This document shows positions 35,523 through 44,737 of a stretch of 64,000 bases of DNA, piece by piece. Source of the stretch: Flavisolibacter longurius (GTDB taxonomy: Bacteria; Bacteroidota; Bacteroidia; Chitinophagales; Chitinophagaceae). A program made the translations under genes and the position numbers. The notes beneath the pieces were generated by a model. That model ran no database searches. It was not told the origin of the DNA and was given only the letters and a program-made list of their open reading frames with translations. Where the stretch lies: NCBI GenBank assembly GCA_014163555.1, contig JACJGO010000007.1, positions 1 through 64,000 on the forward strand, read 5' to 3'. How positions within the stretch are numbered: position 1 is the stretch's first letter; each line of letters starts with the position of its first letter.

Positions 35523-36269
35523 TCAGATCACAAAATTCATGATCATATTCCGCCCGTGTTTTCCCCAGTTCTTCAGCACATTGTCAAGCGCCGAAATCAT
35601 TTTCCTGCGATCCACTTTGGTTCCTTTGGTGGCGGGAAGGATCTTGCTGGTGGGAACGCCATTGGTCTCTACTTTGGTTGCGAACCAGGTTGTATGGAGA
35701 CGGGGAATTCCCATGCCCAGGATCATGCCAGGCAAGCCATGAATACCTTCGGGCCCGCCACTCACAAGGATCTCGTCCGTATAAAACGCAAATACCGCCA
35801 TGGTATCATGGATAAAACCAATGGCTTTGCGGCAGTCGTAACCTGCAATTGTACGGGTGTCGGCCGTCAGTTTCCAACTGATGTTGAGAAGGCTGTCATC
35901 CACCAAAAATGTTTCTTCAAACACCGGTTTTTGCGTAATTGTGCGACCGGTGGTAAAATCATTGTACACAACATTTTTATCCGCCAGGGGCTGGTACCAG
36001 CTCCGGGGATTAAGCTGCGCTTCCTTGCTTTCCTGGAACAACGATTTTTCGGTTGTGCCAACAAACTCGTAATAACTCACCACCTGGTCGGGGATCATGC
36101 CTTTAAACTGCTCGTACCATTCCTGGTAAAGTTCCATGTAAAGCTGTTTTGAGTAAACTACTTTTTCAAATTCAATTTTTACCGCCGGGTGAAAATTCGT
36201 CTGCCCAAAGGATTGTATGGTCACAATCAGCAGCAGGCTAAAAAATATTTTTTTCATATTCTTTTTCAT
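35523..36269 (-). CDS. GLPGLI family secreted protein
   Basis: From ATG 36269 the protein has 248 residues with a signal peptide (KKIFFSLLLIVTIQSFG, cleavage after GQ). The family motif GLPGMIL appears in the C-terminal half in the context GPEGIHGLPGMILGMG. The central ISWKLTADTRTIAGYDCRKA segment is also typical. GLPGLI proteins are Bacteroidota-specific, of unknown function, and commonly encoded with TonB receptors; here the receptor gene ends 40 bp upstream on the same strand. The two likely form an operon. The GTG at 36317 would add 16 residues without a signal and was not used. Confidence 0.88.
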   Translation of the reverse strand: MKKNMKKIFFSLLLIVTIQSFGQTNFHPAVKIEFEKVVYSKQLYMELYQEWYEQFKGMIPDQVVSYYEFVGTTEKSLFQESKEAQLNPRSWYQPLADKNVVYNDFTTGRTITQKPVFEETFLVDDSLLNISWKLTADTRTIAGYDCRKAIGFIHDTMAVFAFYTDEILVSGGPEGIHGLPGMILGMGIPRLHTTWFATKVETNGVPTSKILPATKGTKVDRRKMISALDNVLKNWGKHGRNMIMNFVI

Positions 36270-36309
36270 GTTTAACTGTAAACTGTAAACTGTGAACGCG
36301 AACTGCTTC

Positions 36310-39060
36310 CTACTCACCGCCTCCCATCTTATTAAAGCTCCATTCCAGCTTCAGCATAACATACTGGCCTATGCGTTGAAAACGCTCTTCCGAAATAAAG
36401 TTGGAATTGATGATTCGGTTAAAGCCTCGGTTCTGGTCAAGGATGTCGCGGGCCAGCAGAGAAATAATTCCCGACTTGTTTTTAAACACGGTTTTGCGCA
36501 GTTCCGCATTCCAAAGAATTATGTTGGGATTGGCATTAAAGGCCGACAGCTTTTGCTGCAGGTTCAGCTCAACATCCGATTGCAACTCGAAATTGCCCGG
36601 GAGTTTCAACCGTCCCTGGCTTTCGCCTCCATAGGTAAGGAAGGAGGTCTTCGCCGCTTTGTTGAGAGAAGAAAGCGACTGGCTGTAGCCTATCTTCGGT
36701 CGAATGTGCAGGCTCCATTTTTCCTCCACTTCGTAACGAAGGCCATACCCAAAATTCAGATTATAGAACGTGGTGCGGTTGGCAAAGGCATTGATGAAAT
36801 TATTGTTGGTTCCGCCGCTTGCCTGAATGCCGGCAGTGTGGATCAGTTTTTTCGAACCTTCCCCCTTGTTCCACTCGGCCCACATATTCCAGCTTTTGTT
36901 GGCATCCACATTCACCGGCATGCTAGTGCGTACGCCGCGGGCATCAATGGTGGTGCGATTGGCAATTGCGTTTTCGGTTACGTTGTAGTTTACCGATGCC
37001 CATATGCCGGTTTGCTTCAGCACTTTGTAGTTGTTATACGAGAGGTAAATGTTGTGACGGAAGCCTACCTCCAGGTCCGGGTTGCCCAGCACCAGGTTCA
37101 GGGGGTCGATATTGTTGCGAAGCGGTTGCAACTGTTCGATGTTGGGTTGCAGGGTTCCGCCGCGGTAATTCAAACGGATGGTGTTATTGGGCTTGATCGT
37201 GTAGGCGATGGATGATTGTGGGGTTAGGTTCAGGAAATTATACACCCGTTTCGAAGCATCATCGAGGTTCAGTAGATTTAACTGCACCGACGAAACACCG
37301 GAACCAGCAGAGATCTGCAGTTTTTTGGTGGCATACCGGCTTATTAGTGTACCGGTGTGCGACTGTGCATTAAAATCAAAATTGTTGCTGAATTGCGGAA
37401 CATATTTTTCATACTTTCCGTTTGACGTAAGCTCGTATGTATTGCGTTTGGAAACGGCATTGTTCTGATTGTAGCTGTATTCCATGATCAGCGAAACCTT
37501 ATCGCTGAACGGTTCGGCAAATGTGATTTTCCCGCCTAAAGTTTCCGAATGATTGTTGTTGATCTTTTGCTGGCTGGCACCGGCTACGGAATCCAGCACA
37601 TTGTTGCGGTAAAACCGGTTGGTAAAATCAAGGTAGCCCGTACCTGCATCATCTACGACGTTGAAACGCAGGTTGGCAATCAACTGTCGGCCTTTCTTTT
37701 TAAACAGACGTTTATATTGCAGGGCATTGTCGGCCTGTGTTTTTGTATTGATGCCTTCATTCTCTTTGTCGCCGGTATTCACAAATTCCCGTTCTTCCGA
37801 TAAGGCTTCCGACCTTGTGTAGTTAAAATAATTGGTGGTTTTGCGGGTCAGGGCCGAAGTAAACCGCAAGGTGCTGAGCGAATCCATTTTCCATTCCCAC
37901 CGGCCATTAAAAGCATGTTGCTCATTCTGGCTCCGTGTCTGTGCGTATTGGTTCGTATAAAACAAGGTATCAGGCAGGATGTTCTGCATCAGCGTAGAGC
38001 TTTGGTTTCTTGTACCCAACCGGTTGTACCGATAAGAGCCGTTAACACTCTGCCTGTCGTCGTTAAATTTATTGGAATACAAACCGCCGGCCGTATAGGC
38101 ATCCGGCAGGCCCCGCAGGTTCCAGCTATCAAAGGTCTCGTCATAATTTCCCGAAAACATAAAATAGCCAGAGATCTCATCAAATTCAAAATCGTTCATG
38201 CCCAGGCGACGCTCATCCTCCCAGTTCAGGCTGCCGGTGCTGGTGTTGCTTTTGGTGGCATAAACCGATAGTTTCTTTTTCCCCACAAAGCGGTTATACA
38301 ACAGGCCTACATCTGTATAGTTCCTGAAATTGGTGGCCACCGAATACCGGCCAAAGCCGCCCTTTTTCTGGTCCTCTTTTAGTTTGATGTTCACCGTTTT
38401 TCCTTCGGTGCCCGTACTGATCCCCGTGAGTTGCTGCTGATCGGTTTTGGTATCAAACACCTGCACCTTGTCAACTGCCTTGGCCGAAATGTTTTTCGTG
38501 GCCATGGTTGGGTCATCGCCAAAAAATTCTTCACCGTCAACCAGTACTTTTTGTACACGCTGGCCCTGCGCTGTGATCTCACCCTTGCTGTTGACTTGGA
38601 AGCCCGGAAGCTTTTTGATCAGTTCTTCAACAGTGGCGCCTTCCCGCACCCGGAAACTGTCAGCTACAAACTCGGTGGTGTCCCCTTTAATGCGGATGGC
38701 TCCGGCGCTGCGGATGATGACGGCCTGCAGCAACTGCGCTTGCTGGGTGAGAGGAATCTTGCCCACATCCGTCGTTTCGTTCTGCACAGTGACCCCATCG
38801 GCATAATCGGCAAATTTTGGGAACGTTACCATCATCAGGTAAGCACCTTGCGGAACACTGTTGAGCTGAAAAGCCCCGGATTTATCAGTACGGGTGAATT
38901 TGTACAGCGTGGAATCTTTTTTGTAGATAAGGGAAACAACTGCGTTTTGAAGGGGTTTGTTTTCTGCAGTATCAATAACGGCGCCCCTGACGATTGACGT
39001 TTGTGCAGATAGTGTGTATGTGCAAAGGAGCACAAAAGCACACAGGAGGAGTTTTCTCAT
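36310..39060 (-). CDS. TonB-dependent receptor-like outer-membrane protein, GLPGLI partner
   Basis: From ATG 39060 the protein has 916 residues. It has a signal peptide (RKLLLCAFVLLCTYTLSAQ), a carboxypeptidase-regulatory-like domain at about 20-105, a plug-like region (EELIKKLPGFQVNSKGEI, VLVDGEEFFGDDPTMATKNI) and a long outer-membrane beta-barrel of the type often annotated outer membrane beta-barrel protein. It lacks an STN domain. It precedes the GLPGLI gene, an arrangement seen often in Bacteroidota; a role in peptide or protein-ligand handling is only inference. It is divergent from glgB, with 81 bp between the start codons. Confidence 0.88.
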   Translation of the reverse strand: MRKLLLCAFVLLCTYTLSAQTSIVRGAVIDTAENKPLQNAVVSLIYKKDSTLYKFTRTDKSGAFQLNSVPQGAYLMMVTFPKFADYADGVTVQNETTDVGKIPLTQQAQLLQAVIIRSAGAIRIKGDTTEFVADSFRVREGATVEELIKKLPGFQVNSKGEITAQGQRVQKVLVDGEEFFGDDPTMATKNISAKAVDKVQVFDTKTDQQQLTGISTGTEGKTVNIKLKEDQKKGGFGRYSVATNFRNYTDVGLLYNRFVGKKKLSVYATKSNTSTGSLNWEDERRLGMNDFEFDEISGYFMFSGNYDETFDSWNLRGLPDAYTAGGLYSNKFNDDRQSVNGSYRYNRLGTRNQSSTLMQNILPDTLFYTNQYAQTRSQNEQHAFNGRWEWKMDSLSTLRFTSALTRKTTNYFNYTRSEALSEEREFVNTGDKENEGINTKTQADNALQYKRLFKKKGRQLIANLRFNVVDDAGTGYLDFTNRFYRNNVLDSVAGASQQKINNNHSETLGGKITFAEPFSDKVSLIMEYSYNQNNAVSKRNTYELTSNGKYEKYVPQFSNNFDFNAQSHTGTLISRYATKKLQISAGSGVSSVQLNLLNLDDASKRVYNFLNLTPQSSIAYTIKPNNTIRLNYRGGTLQPNIEQLQPLRNNIDPLNLVLGNPDLEVGFRHNIYLSYNNYKVLKQTGIWASVNYNVTENAIANRTTIDARGVRTSMPVNVDANKSWNMWAEWNKGEGSKKLIHTAGIQASGGTNNNFINAFANRTTFYNLNFGYGLRYEVEEKWSLHIRPKIGYSQSLSSLNKAAKTSFLTYGGESQGRLKLPGNFELQSDVELNLQQKLSAFNANPNIILWNAELRKTVFKNKSGIISLLARDILDQNRGFNRIINSNFISEERFQRIGQYVMLKLEWSFNKMGGGE

Positions 39061-39112
39061 GCGTTGGTGTGATTGGTAAAACAATTTAGGAAGCAAAAAC
39101 TAATTGACTTGT

Positions 39113-39120
39113 TAACTTTA
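39113..39120 (+). promoter_or_regulatory. Candidate -7 element of glgB
   Basis: TAACTTTA matches TAnnTTTG except for the last base and lies 21 bp before the ATG at 39142. It falls inside the frame that would begin at a TTG at 39073, arguing against that earlier start. Confidence 0.4.
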
Positions 39121-39141
39121 CTTGAACGGCAAAACCTTATT

Positions 39142-41115
39142 ATGATGCGGGACGAACGAATTTCCACAAAAGGAGCGACAGAGCGGTACGAGGATAAGAA
39201 TTTCGTTGATACCAGCGGTCCCGTCTGGAACTACTCCATCCTTTACGACGATGACATTGCCACTTTTCAACAGGGTACGCATTACCGTATCTACGAAAAA
39301 TTTGGTTCCAAGCCCCTGACCGTTCTGGGCAAAGCAGGCTATTATTTCTGCGTGTGGGCACCCAATGCTACCCAGGTTTCGGTCATTGGCAATTTCAACG
39401 ACTGGAATGCGGAGACCCATCAGCTAACGCCCCGGTGGGACAAAAGCGGTGTTTGGGAAGGATTTATTCCCGGTATAAAAAAGGGAGAGCTTTACAAGTA
39501 TCACATCACCGGCTACCAGGGACGAATAACCGTAAAAGGCGACCCGCTGGCCAACTTTTGGGAGAAGCGTCCGCAAACCTCCACCATCACCTGGGAGTTT
39601 GACTACCAGTGGGACGATGCCGAGTGGATGAAGACCCGCGCCAAAAAAAATGCCCTGGATGCACCCTGGAGTGTGTATGAAGTGCACCTGGCAAGTTGGA
39701 TGCGACCCGATCCCGCCGATGAAGAGGTGTACAACTCCTACGAGTACATTACCGAACGCCTGGTGAGCTATGTAAAAGAAATGGGTTTTACGCATGTGGA
39801 ACTGATGCCTGTCATGGAGCACCCTTTCGACGGAAGCTGGGGCTACCAGTGCACCGGTTATTTTGCGCCTACATCACGGTTTGGCCCACCCGAAGGATTG
39901 ATGCACATGATCGACCAGTTGCACCAGGCTGGTATCGGTGTCATTCTCGACTGGGTGCCCTCGCATTTTCCTTACGATGCACACGGCCTGTTCATGTTCG
40001 ATGGGACGCATACCTACGAATACGCCGACATGCGCAAAGGCTTTCATCCCGACTGGAACTCGTATATTTTTAATTACAAAAGGGGAGAGGTAAAATCCTT
40101 CCTTATCAGCAGTGCCCGTTTCTGGTTTGAATATTTTCATATCGATGGCATAAGGGTAGATGCGGTTTCGTCCATCCTGCGTCTGGATTATTCCCGCACA
40201 GAAGGCCAATGGGAACCGAATGAATTTGGCGGCAATGGAAACCTGGAAGCCATCTCTTTTATCAAGGATCTGAATGAAACCATCTTCCGCGATTTTCCGG
40301 ATGTGCAAACCATTGCGGAAGAAGCAACCGACTGGCCTGGCATTTCAAAACCCACATTTATGGGCGGACTCGGTTTCGGCATGAAATGGATGATGGGCTG
40401 GATGCACGATACGCTGGATTATTTTAAGATCGATCCCTATTACCGGTCGCACCACCAGAATAAATTTTCGTTTAGCATGATGTATTTCTACGACGAAAAT
40501 TTTATGATGCCCCTGAGTCATGATGAGGTGGTTCACGGCAAAAGTCCTATGCTTTACAAAATGCCCGGCGATGAATGGCAGAAGTTTGCCAACCTGCGAA
40601 CGCTTTATACTTACATGTGGACGCATCCCGGTGCAAGGCTACTCTTTATGGGCAATGAATTTGGACAAACCGGTGAATGGAATTACAAGTCGGAATTGCA
40701 ATGGTACCTGCTGCAGTTTGATCCGCATAAAAAGCTGCAGGAATGCGTAAAGGCCCTGAACCATTTGCTGACATCAGAACCGGCCCTTTATGCCAACCAG
40801 TTTTCTCCCGAGGGTTTTCAATGGGTGGACTTAAATCACCGCAACGACTGCGTGGTGGTTTACAGGCGGATGGGCAAAACAGAGGAAGATGATATTCTGG
40901 TGGTGTTGAACCTGAACCCTGTGCCCAAGGAAGGTTGGCAAACAGAGGTTTCCCGTCCTTATAAACAAGAAATCTTTAATAGTGATAGCACGGCTTTCTG
41001 GGGAACTGGCAATTATATGAACCCTGACCTTCGTTGCGAAGTGCTGGACGAAGAAGAAGCGAGATACAACCTTGTTGTCAATCTGCCGCCACTGGGAGCT
41101 GTTTTAGTAAAATAG
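39142..41115 (+). CDS. glgB: 1,4-alpha-glucan branching enzyme GlgB
   Basis: The 657-aa enzyme makes the alpha-1,6 branches of glycogen. An N-terminal CBM48 module (YFCVWAPNATQVSVIGNFND) comes before the GH13 barrel. Catalytic residues are visible: nucleophile Asp340 (GIRVDAVSS), acid/base Glu393 or 394 (TIAEEATDW) and Asp461 (LSHDEVVHG). The C-terminal beta-domain ends GAVLVK. It is slightly shorter than the E. coli enzyme because one N-terminal module is missing, as in many bacteria. No other glycogen gene is nearby. A strong terminator follows. Confidence 0.95.
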   Translation: MMRDERISTKGATERYEDKNFVDTSGPVWNYSILYDDDIATFQQGTHYRIYEKFGSKPLTVLGKAGYYFCVWAPNATQVSVIGNFNDWNAETHQLTPRWDKSGVWEGFIPGIKKGELYKYHITGYQGRITVKGDPLANFWEKRPQTSTITWEFDYQWDDAEWMKTRAKKNALDAPWSVYEVHLASWMRPDPADEEVYNSYEYITERLVSYVKEMGFTHVELMPVMEHPFDGSWGYQCTGYFAPTSRFGPPEGLMHMIDQLHQAGIGVILDWVPSHFPYDAHGLFMFDGTHTYEYADMRKGFHPDWNSYIFNYKRGEVKSFLISSARFWFEYFHIDGIRVDAVSSILRLDYSRTEGQWEPNEFGGNGNLEAISFIKDLNETIFRDFPDVQTIAEEATDWPGISKPTFMGGLGFGMKWMMGWMHDTLDYFKIDPYYRSHHQNKFSFSMMYFYDENFMMPLSHDEVVHGKSPMLYKMPGDEWQKFANLRTLYTYMWTHPGARLLFMGNEFGQTGEWNYKSELQWYLLQFDPHKKLQECVKALNHLLTSEPALYANQFSPEGFQWVDLNHRNDCVVVYRRMGKTEEDDILVVLNLNPVPKEGWQTEVSRPYKQEIFNSDSTAFWGTGNYMNPDLRCEVLDEEEARYNLVVNLPPLGAVLVK

Positions 41116-41191
41116 CAAACAGCCGATGCTGCTTGTTTCGTTATAAGTGAATTGAAAGTATTCGAGAGATCGATTTCCCGTCTTATTTTTG

Positions 41192-41220
41192 AAATGCCTG
41201 TTTCTGAACAGGCATTTTTA
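41192..41220 (+). terminator. Terminator of glgB
   Basis: AAATGCCTGTT (41192-41202) and AACAGGCATTT (41207-41217) form a perfect 11-bp stem with a four-base loop, followed by TTTTTA. The next gene therefore starts after it, at 41237. Confidence 0.88.
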
Positions 41221-41236
41221 TTCTAATCAGATCCGC

Positions 41237-41602
41237 ATGAAAAGCGTTTATACAATCGGTCTTCTTGTTATCTCAAACATATTTATGACCCTTGCCTGGT
41301 ACGGTCACCTGAAAATGAAAGACTGGGGCTGGATGGCCAAAAGCGGGTTATTTGCCATCATTCTGTTGAGTTGGGGTCTTGCTTTTTTTGAATATTGCTT
41401 CCAGGTGCCGGCCAATAAAATTGGTTTTAGGGGCAACGGCGGACCGTTCTCGCTTTTCCAGTTGAAAGTGATCCAGGAAGTGATAACGCTGATCGTTTTT
41501 GTGCTTTTCGTCCGCATTTTTTTCAGCGGAGAACAACTGACTTATAATCATGCGATCGCCGGTTGTTTGCTGATTGGTGCCGTTTATTTTGCGTTTCGCT
41601 AA
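41237..41602 (+). CDS. DUF486 (DMT-type) membrane protein
   Basis: The 121-aa protein has four membrane helices. Its motif series (MTLAWYGHLK, LSWGLAFFEYCFQVPANKIG, FQLKVIQEVITL) matches the DUF486 family, a half-size relative of drug/metabolite transporters. Members act presumably as dimers in the inner membrane; the substrate is unknown. A frame open back to 41189 would start inside the glgB terminator, so ATG 41237 is preferred. Confidence 0.88.
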   Translation: MKSVYTIGLLVISNIFMTLAWYGHLKMKDWGWMAKSGLFAIILLSWGLAFFEYCFQVPANKIGFRGNGGPFSLFQLKVIQEVITLIVFVLFVRIFFSGEQLTYNHAIAGCLLIGAVYFAFR

Positions 41603-41663
41603 GTAATGCAGAAAGAAACTTCAATTTGAAAAGTTGCTCTGATTCATAGGGTACTAACACAGC

Positions 41664-41687
41664 ATTCACTACTCACCACTCACCATC
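41664..41687. repeat. Intergenic CACCA repeat at a gene 3' end
   Basis: ATTCACTACTCACCACTCACCATC is made of imperfect copies of a seven-base unit CTCACCA, and it touches the stop codon of the lipoprotein gene at 41688. The same motif is found at 35500-35522. Confidence 0.45.
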
Positions 41688-42197
41688 CTACTGCACTTCT
41701 TTGTAGCCCGAAAATGCCTGGCGGCTGAAAACATCCGGGGCGGCATGACTGCCTTCTTCGAAATCGATCCGAACATAATTGATGCCCTGCACTGCGGTAA
41801 GGTTGAGCACAACCTGGGCAATGTAGGCCTCCGAACCGGCGCTACCCATTTGGTTGGTCAGGAAGGCGGCATTTTTTATTTCGGTGTACAACGTATCATG
41901 CCCTACACTTTTTTTCTCCAGCAGGATCTGCGGATAACGTTCATTCAAACCCATGATCAGCGTGTCTACACTGTAATAACTGGGATGAAGGGCAGGATTT
42001 TTTTTGATCGTTTTGCTGTCGCTGTCTACCTGATAGATAAAAAACTGCTCTTTATCAGCCGGCGCTTCGCCCAATTCGTTTCCCTCCCAGCTACTGCTGT
42101 CTGCTGTGGATGTATCGTTGTCAGTGATCTTGTCACCGGCATTGTTGGAACAGGAAAGCAGAAAGGAGAGGAGAAGGAGTGCGGTAAGTTGTTTCAT
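41688..42197 (-). CDS. Lipoprotein of unknown function
   Basis: The 169-aa protein has a lipoprotein signal (KQLTALLLLSFLLSC) with predicted lipidated Cys16, then an Asn/Asp/Ser-rich linker. The C-terminal half is a compact alpha/beta domain (LIMGLNERYPQILLEK, AYIAQVVLNLTAVQGINYVR) reminiscent of GerMN-type sensor folds, but that is only a resemblance. A TTATTTTG element ends four bases before the ATG. It stands next to the VOC gene on the same strand with a 37-bp gap. Confidence 0.75.
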   Translation of the reverse strand: MKQLTALLLLSFLLSCSNNAGDKITDNDTSTADSSSWEGNELGEAPADKEQFFIYQVDSDSKTIKKNPALHPSYYSVDTLIMGLNERYPQILLEKKSVGHDTLYTEIKNAAFLTNQMGSAGSEAYIAQVVLNLTAVQGINYVRIDFEEGSHAAPDVFSRQAFSGYKEVQ

Positions 42198-42201
42198 GCC
42201 T

Positions 42202-42209
42202 CAAAATAA
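42202..42209 (-). promoter_or_regulatory. -7-like element touching the lipoprotein start
   Basis: TTATTTTG on the complement differs from TAnnTTTG at one position and ends four bases before the ATG at 42197. Confidence 0.35.
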
Positions 42210-42234
42210 AGATTGTAAAATCAGAATTCTTTTT

Positions 42235-42624
42235 TCAGGACGTCGTTTGCGCATTTTTAACGTTCCGCTGCACCACAATCAGCAGGTTATGAAAAGGATC
42301 ATTAAGTTTTACCTGCAGGGCATTTTCATCATAAAACGGAACTTCAATCCCCGGCCGGTTGTACTTGTATTCCTTTTGCAAAAGTTCCCGATGAAAGCTC
42401 GCCAGGTCAGGGAAATCATCTATAAAGACATGGGTGCCCGGCGACCCGTCGCCGCTATGTTCGGAAAGATGCAACACAATATCACCTCGGGAAACCTGCA
42501 GGTAAACCGGCATACCCTCTTCAAACCGGTGCTCCCAGTCGATGGTAAAGCCAAGCCAGTAAACATAAAAATCAAGCGCTTTCTGGTAATCGAAAATGCG
42601 CAGTACCGGTTTTACTGTTGCCAT
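42235..42624 (-). CDS. Glyoxalase/bleomycin-resistance (VOC) family protein
   Basis: The 129-aa protein has the VOC beta-alpha-beta-beta-beta plan: PVLRIFDYQKALDFYVYWLGF at the start, YLQVSRGDIVLHLSEHSGD in the middle and ENALQVKLNDPFHNLLIVVQ at the end. H52-type and Glu/Asp positions are partly kept, so metal binding is possible. It resembles the glyoxalase-superfamily group that includes bleomycin-binding proteins; the true ligand is unknown. A TATGTTTTG element ends two bases before the ATG. Confidence 0.85.
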   Translation of the reverse strand: MATVKPVLRIFDYQKALDFYVYWLGFTIDWEHRFEEGMPVYLQVSRGDIVLHLSEHSGDGSPGTHVFIDDFPDLASFHRELLQKEYKYNRPGIEVPFYDENALQVKLNDPFHNLLIVVQRNVKNAQTTS

Positions 42625-42671
42625 GGCAAAACATATAAGAGGGTTGAAAAATCAAATTCCAAATTCTCGAT

Positions 42672-42705
42672 ATCCTAATATCCAATATCAAATATCAAAT
42701 ATCCA
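42672..42705. repeat. ATATC/AATATCA short repeat
   Basis: ATCCTAATATCCAATATCA and AATATCAAATATCCA form imperfect 7-8-bp tandem repeats in the 89 bp between argS and the VOC gene, beside the argS stop codon. Confidence 0.5.
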
Positions 42706-42713
42706 CTCTCACC

Positions 42714-44621
42714 CTACATTCTCTCCGGCACCCGGATACCCAACAACTGCATACCGCTTTTTATGGTATTGGCGGTAAGTTGACAAATCTGCAGCCGCAG
42801 TTGTTTTTTCGTTTCCGTCTCTGCCCGCATCACGCTGTGTACTGAATAAAACGAGTTGAACATTTTCGCCACGGCATACACGTAATTGGCAAGGGCCGAA
42901 GGGTTGTGTTCCTGCGCGGCCTGTTGCACCACATCGTTGTACTGTTCCAACAGGAGCAGCAATTCTTTTTCCAGCGGCGACAGGGGTTCTTTATCAACTG
43001 CAGATTGCCCGCTTGCAGTTGCCTCCACTTTGCGAAGGATTGATTTCAACCGGGCATGTGTGTACTGGATAAACGGTCCGGTAAAACCCTGGAAGTCGAT
43101 CGATTCTTCCGGGTTGAACACCATCTTCTTTTTCGGATCTACTTTCAGGAGGAAAAACTTCAGTGCACCGAGGGCAATGGTTTCATACAATTCTTTCAGT
43201 TCCGCTTCACTGAATTCTTCTGTATTGCTTTTTTCTGCCGTAACGGTTGCAGCTTGTTGCACCATTTCATCCACAAGGTCGTCGGCGTCAACCACGGTGC
43301 CTTCGCGGCTTTTCATCCGACCGGTTGGCAGTTCCACCATACCATAGCTCAGGTGGTAAATGCCATCGGCATACGGCATGCCCAGTTTTTTCAGGATCAG
43401 TTGCAGCACCTTCATGTGATAGTTCTGCTCATCGGCAATTACATAAAAACTTTGTTCATACGGAAAGTCTTCATATTTCTGTTGAGCCAGTCCCAGGTCC
43501 TGTGTAATGTAAACCGAGGTGCCGTCTTTGCGCAGGAGTAGTTTTTCATCCAGTCCTTCCGCTGTCAGGTCGATCCAAACGCTGCCATCGTCTTTGCGGT
43601 ACAACACACCTTTTTCCAGCCCTTCGTCCACAAACTTTTTTCCCAGCAGGTAAGTTTCACTTTCGTAATAGGTTTTATCAAAATCAGAACCGATTCGCTG
43701 GTAGGTCGCATCAAAGCCTTCATATACCCAGCCGTTCATTTTTTTCCAGAGGTCGATCACCTCCGGTTTGCCTGCTTCCCAGTCACGCAACATGGCCTGC
43801 GCTTTTTTCATGATAGGCGTGTTGGCCCGGATGATCTCTTTCCGGTCTTCGGCAATCTTCTTTAATTTTTCTTTGTCCTTATCCGTTGTGCCGGTAATGG
43901 CTTTTGTCCCTTCGGCTAATGTTGACAGCTTTTTTGCGTCCGTTTCCGAAAAATCATCGTACTGGCCGGCTTCCACTTTTTGAGCCAAAACGGCCGCTTC
44001 GGCCTTGATGCCGTTTTCGCATTTTACATAATAATCACCCACAAAATGGTCGCCCTTGATGCCGGTGCTTTGCGGTGTTTCGCCATTGCCAAACAGTTCC
44101 CAGGCAATCATGCTTTTGCAGATATGAATGCCGCGGTCGTTCACTATACAGGCCTTCATCACCTCGTTACCCGTTGCTTTTAAAATTTCGGCCACACTCC
44201 AGCCCAGGAAATTGTTGCGCAGGTGACCCAGGTGCAGGGGTTTATTGGTGTTGGGTGAGGAGTATTCAACGATCACCTTCTTTCCGCCGGTCTGGCGACC
44301 CAGGTTTTCAGCCGCATAATTTTCCTGCAGAAATTGGGTAAAGCTGGCATCCGCCACCGTCAGGTTTAAAAAGCCTTTGATCACATTGTAGGCGGTAAAG
44401 AATGCTGGTTTGGAAGCCACCAGGTGGGCACCCAGTTCTTCACCCAGTTGCTCCGGTGCTTTGCGTAGTTGTTTAACCAGGGTAAACAAAACAATGGTAT
44501 AATCGCCTTCAAACTCGGGTTTAGTTTGATTGATGGTAATTTCTTTGGGGGTAAGATTTACGCCGAATTTCTCGGCTATCGCTTTTACTGCAGCTTCTTT
44601 GATCGTAGCAACCAGGCTCAT
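42714..44621 (-). CDS. argS: Arginyl-tRNA synthetase
   Basis: The 635-aa class I synthetase has an N-terminal tRNA-binding domain (about 1-110), the HIGH-type motif as PLHLGHLRNN (128-137) with the family lead SPNTNK, and the KMSKS-type loop as RMKSREGTVV. The C-terminal anticodon-binding helical domain ends in LLGIRVPERM, the usual family ending (RVPERM). It charges tRNA-Arg in the cytoplasm. It is monocistronic or nearly so, and a TAAATTGC element (44640-44647) lies about 19 bp upstream of the ATG. It is divergent from the GtrA gene. Confidence 0.97.
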   Translation of the reverse strand: MSLVATIKEAAVKAIAEKFGVNLTPKEITINQTKPEFEGDYTIVLFTLVKQLRKAPEQLGEELGAHLVASKPAFFTAYNVIKGFLNLTVADASFTQFLQENYAAENLGRQTGGKKVIVEYSSPNTNKPLHLGHLRNNFLGWSVAEILKATGNEVMKACIVNDRGIHICKSMIAWELFGNGETPQSTGIKGDHFVGDYYVKCENGIKAEAAVLAQKVEAGQYDDFSETDAKKLSTLAEGTKAITGTTDKDKEKLKKIAEDRKEIIRANTPIMKKAQAMLRDWEAGKPEVIDLWKKMNGWVYEGFDATYQRIGSDFDKTYYESETYLLGKKFVDEGLEKGVLYRKDDGSVWIDLTAEGLDEKLLLRKDGTSVYITQDLGLAQQKYEDFPYEQSFYVIADEQNYHMKVLQLILKKLGMPYADGIYHLSYGMVELPTGRMKSREGTVVDADDLVDEMVQQAATVTAEKSNTEEFSEAELKELYETIALGALKFFLLKVDPKKKMVFNPEESIDFQGFTGPFIQYTHARLKSILRKVEATASGQSAVDKEPLSPLEKELLLLLEQYNDVVQQAAQEHNPSALANYVYAVAKMFNSFYSVHSVMRAETETKKQLRLQICQLTANTIKSGMQLLGIRVPERM

Positions 44622-44722
44622 TCTTTTTTGCTTTTGGGCTGCAATTTAGGTAAACTGTTTTTTTGGCCTTTTTTTTAACCCGCCTTAACGACTTTCTGAC
44701 ATTCTTTAAACGGAAAGGCCCG

Positions 44723-44730
44723 TAAATTCG
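44723..44730 (+). promoter_or_regulatory. -7 element directly before the GtrA gene
   Basis: TAAATTCG resembles TAnnTTTG (one mismatch) and ends seven bases before the ATG at 44738. Confidence 0.4.
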
Positions 44731-44737
44731 CTCTCTC

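Noticed and set aside
36292-37215. 307-codon plus-strand frame under the second TonB receptor
   Set aside because: The receptor plug and barrel on the complement are clear; the plus frame shows no protein-like pattern.
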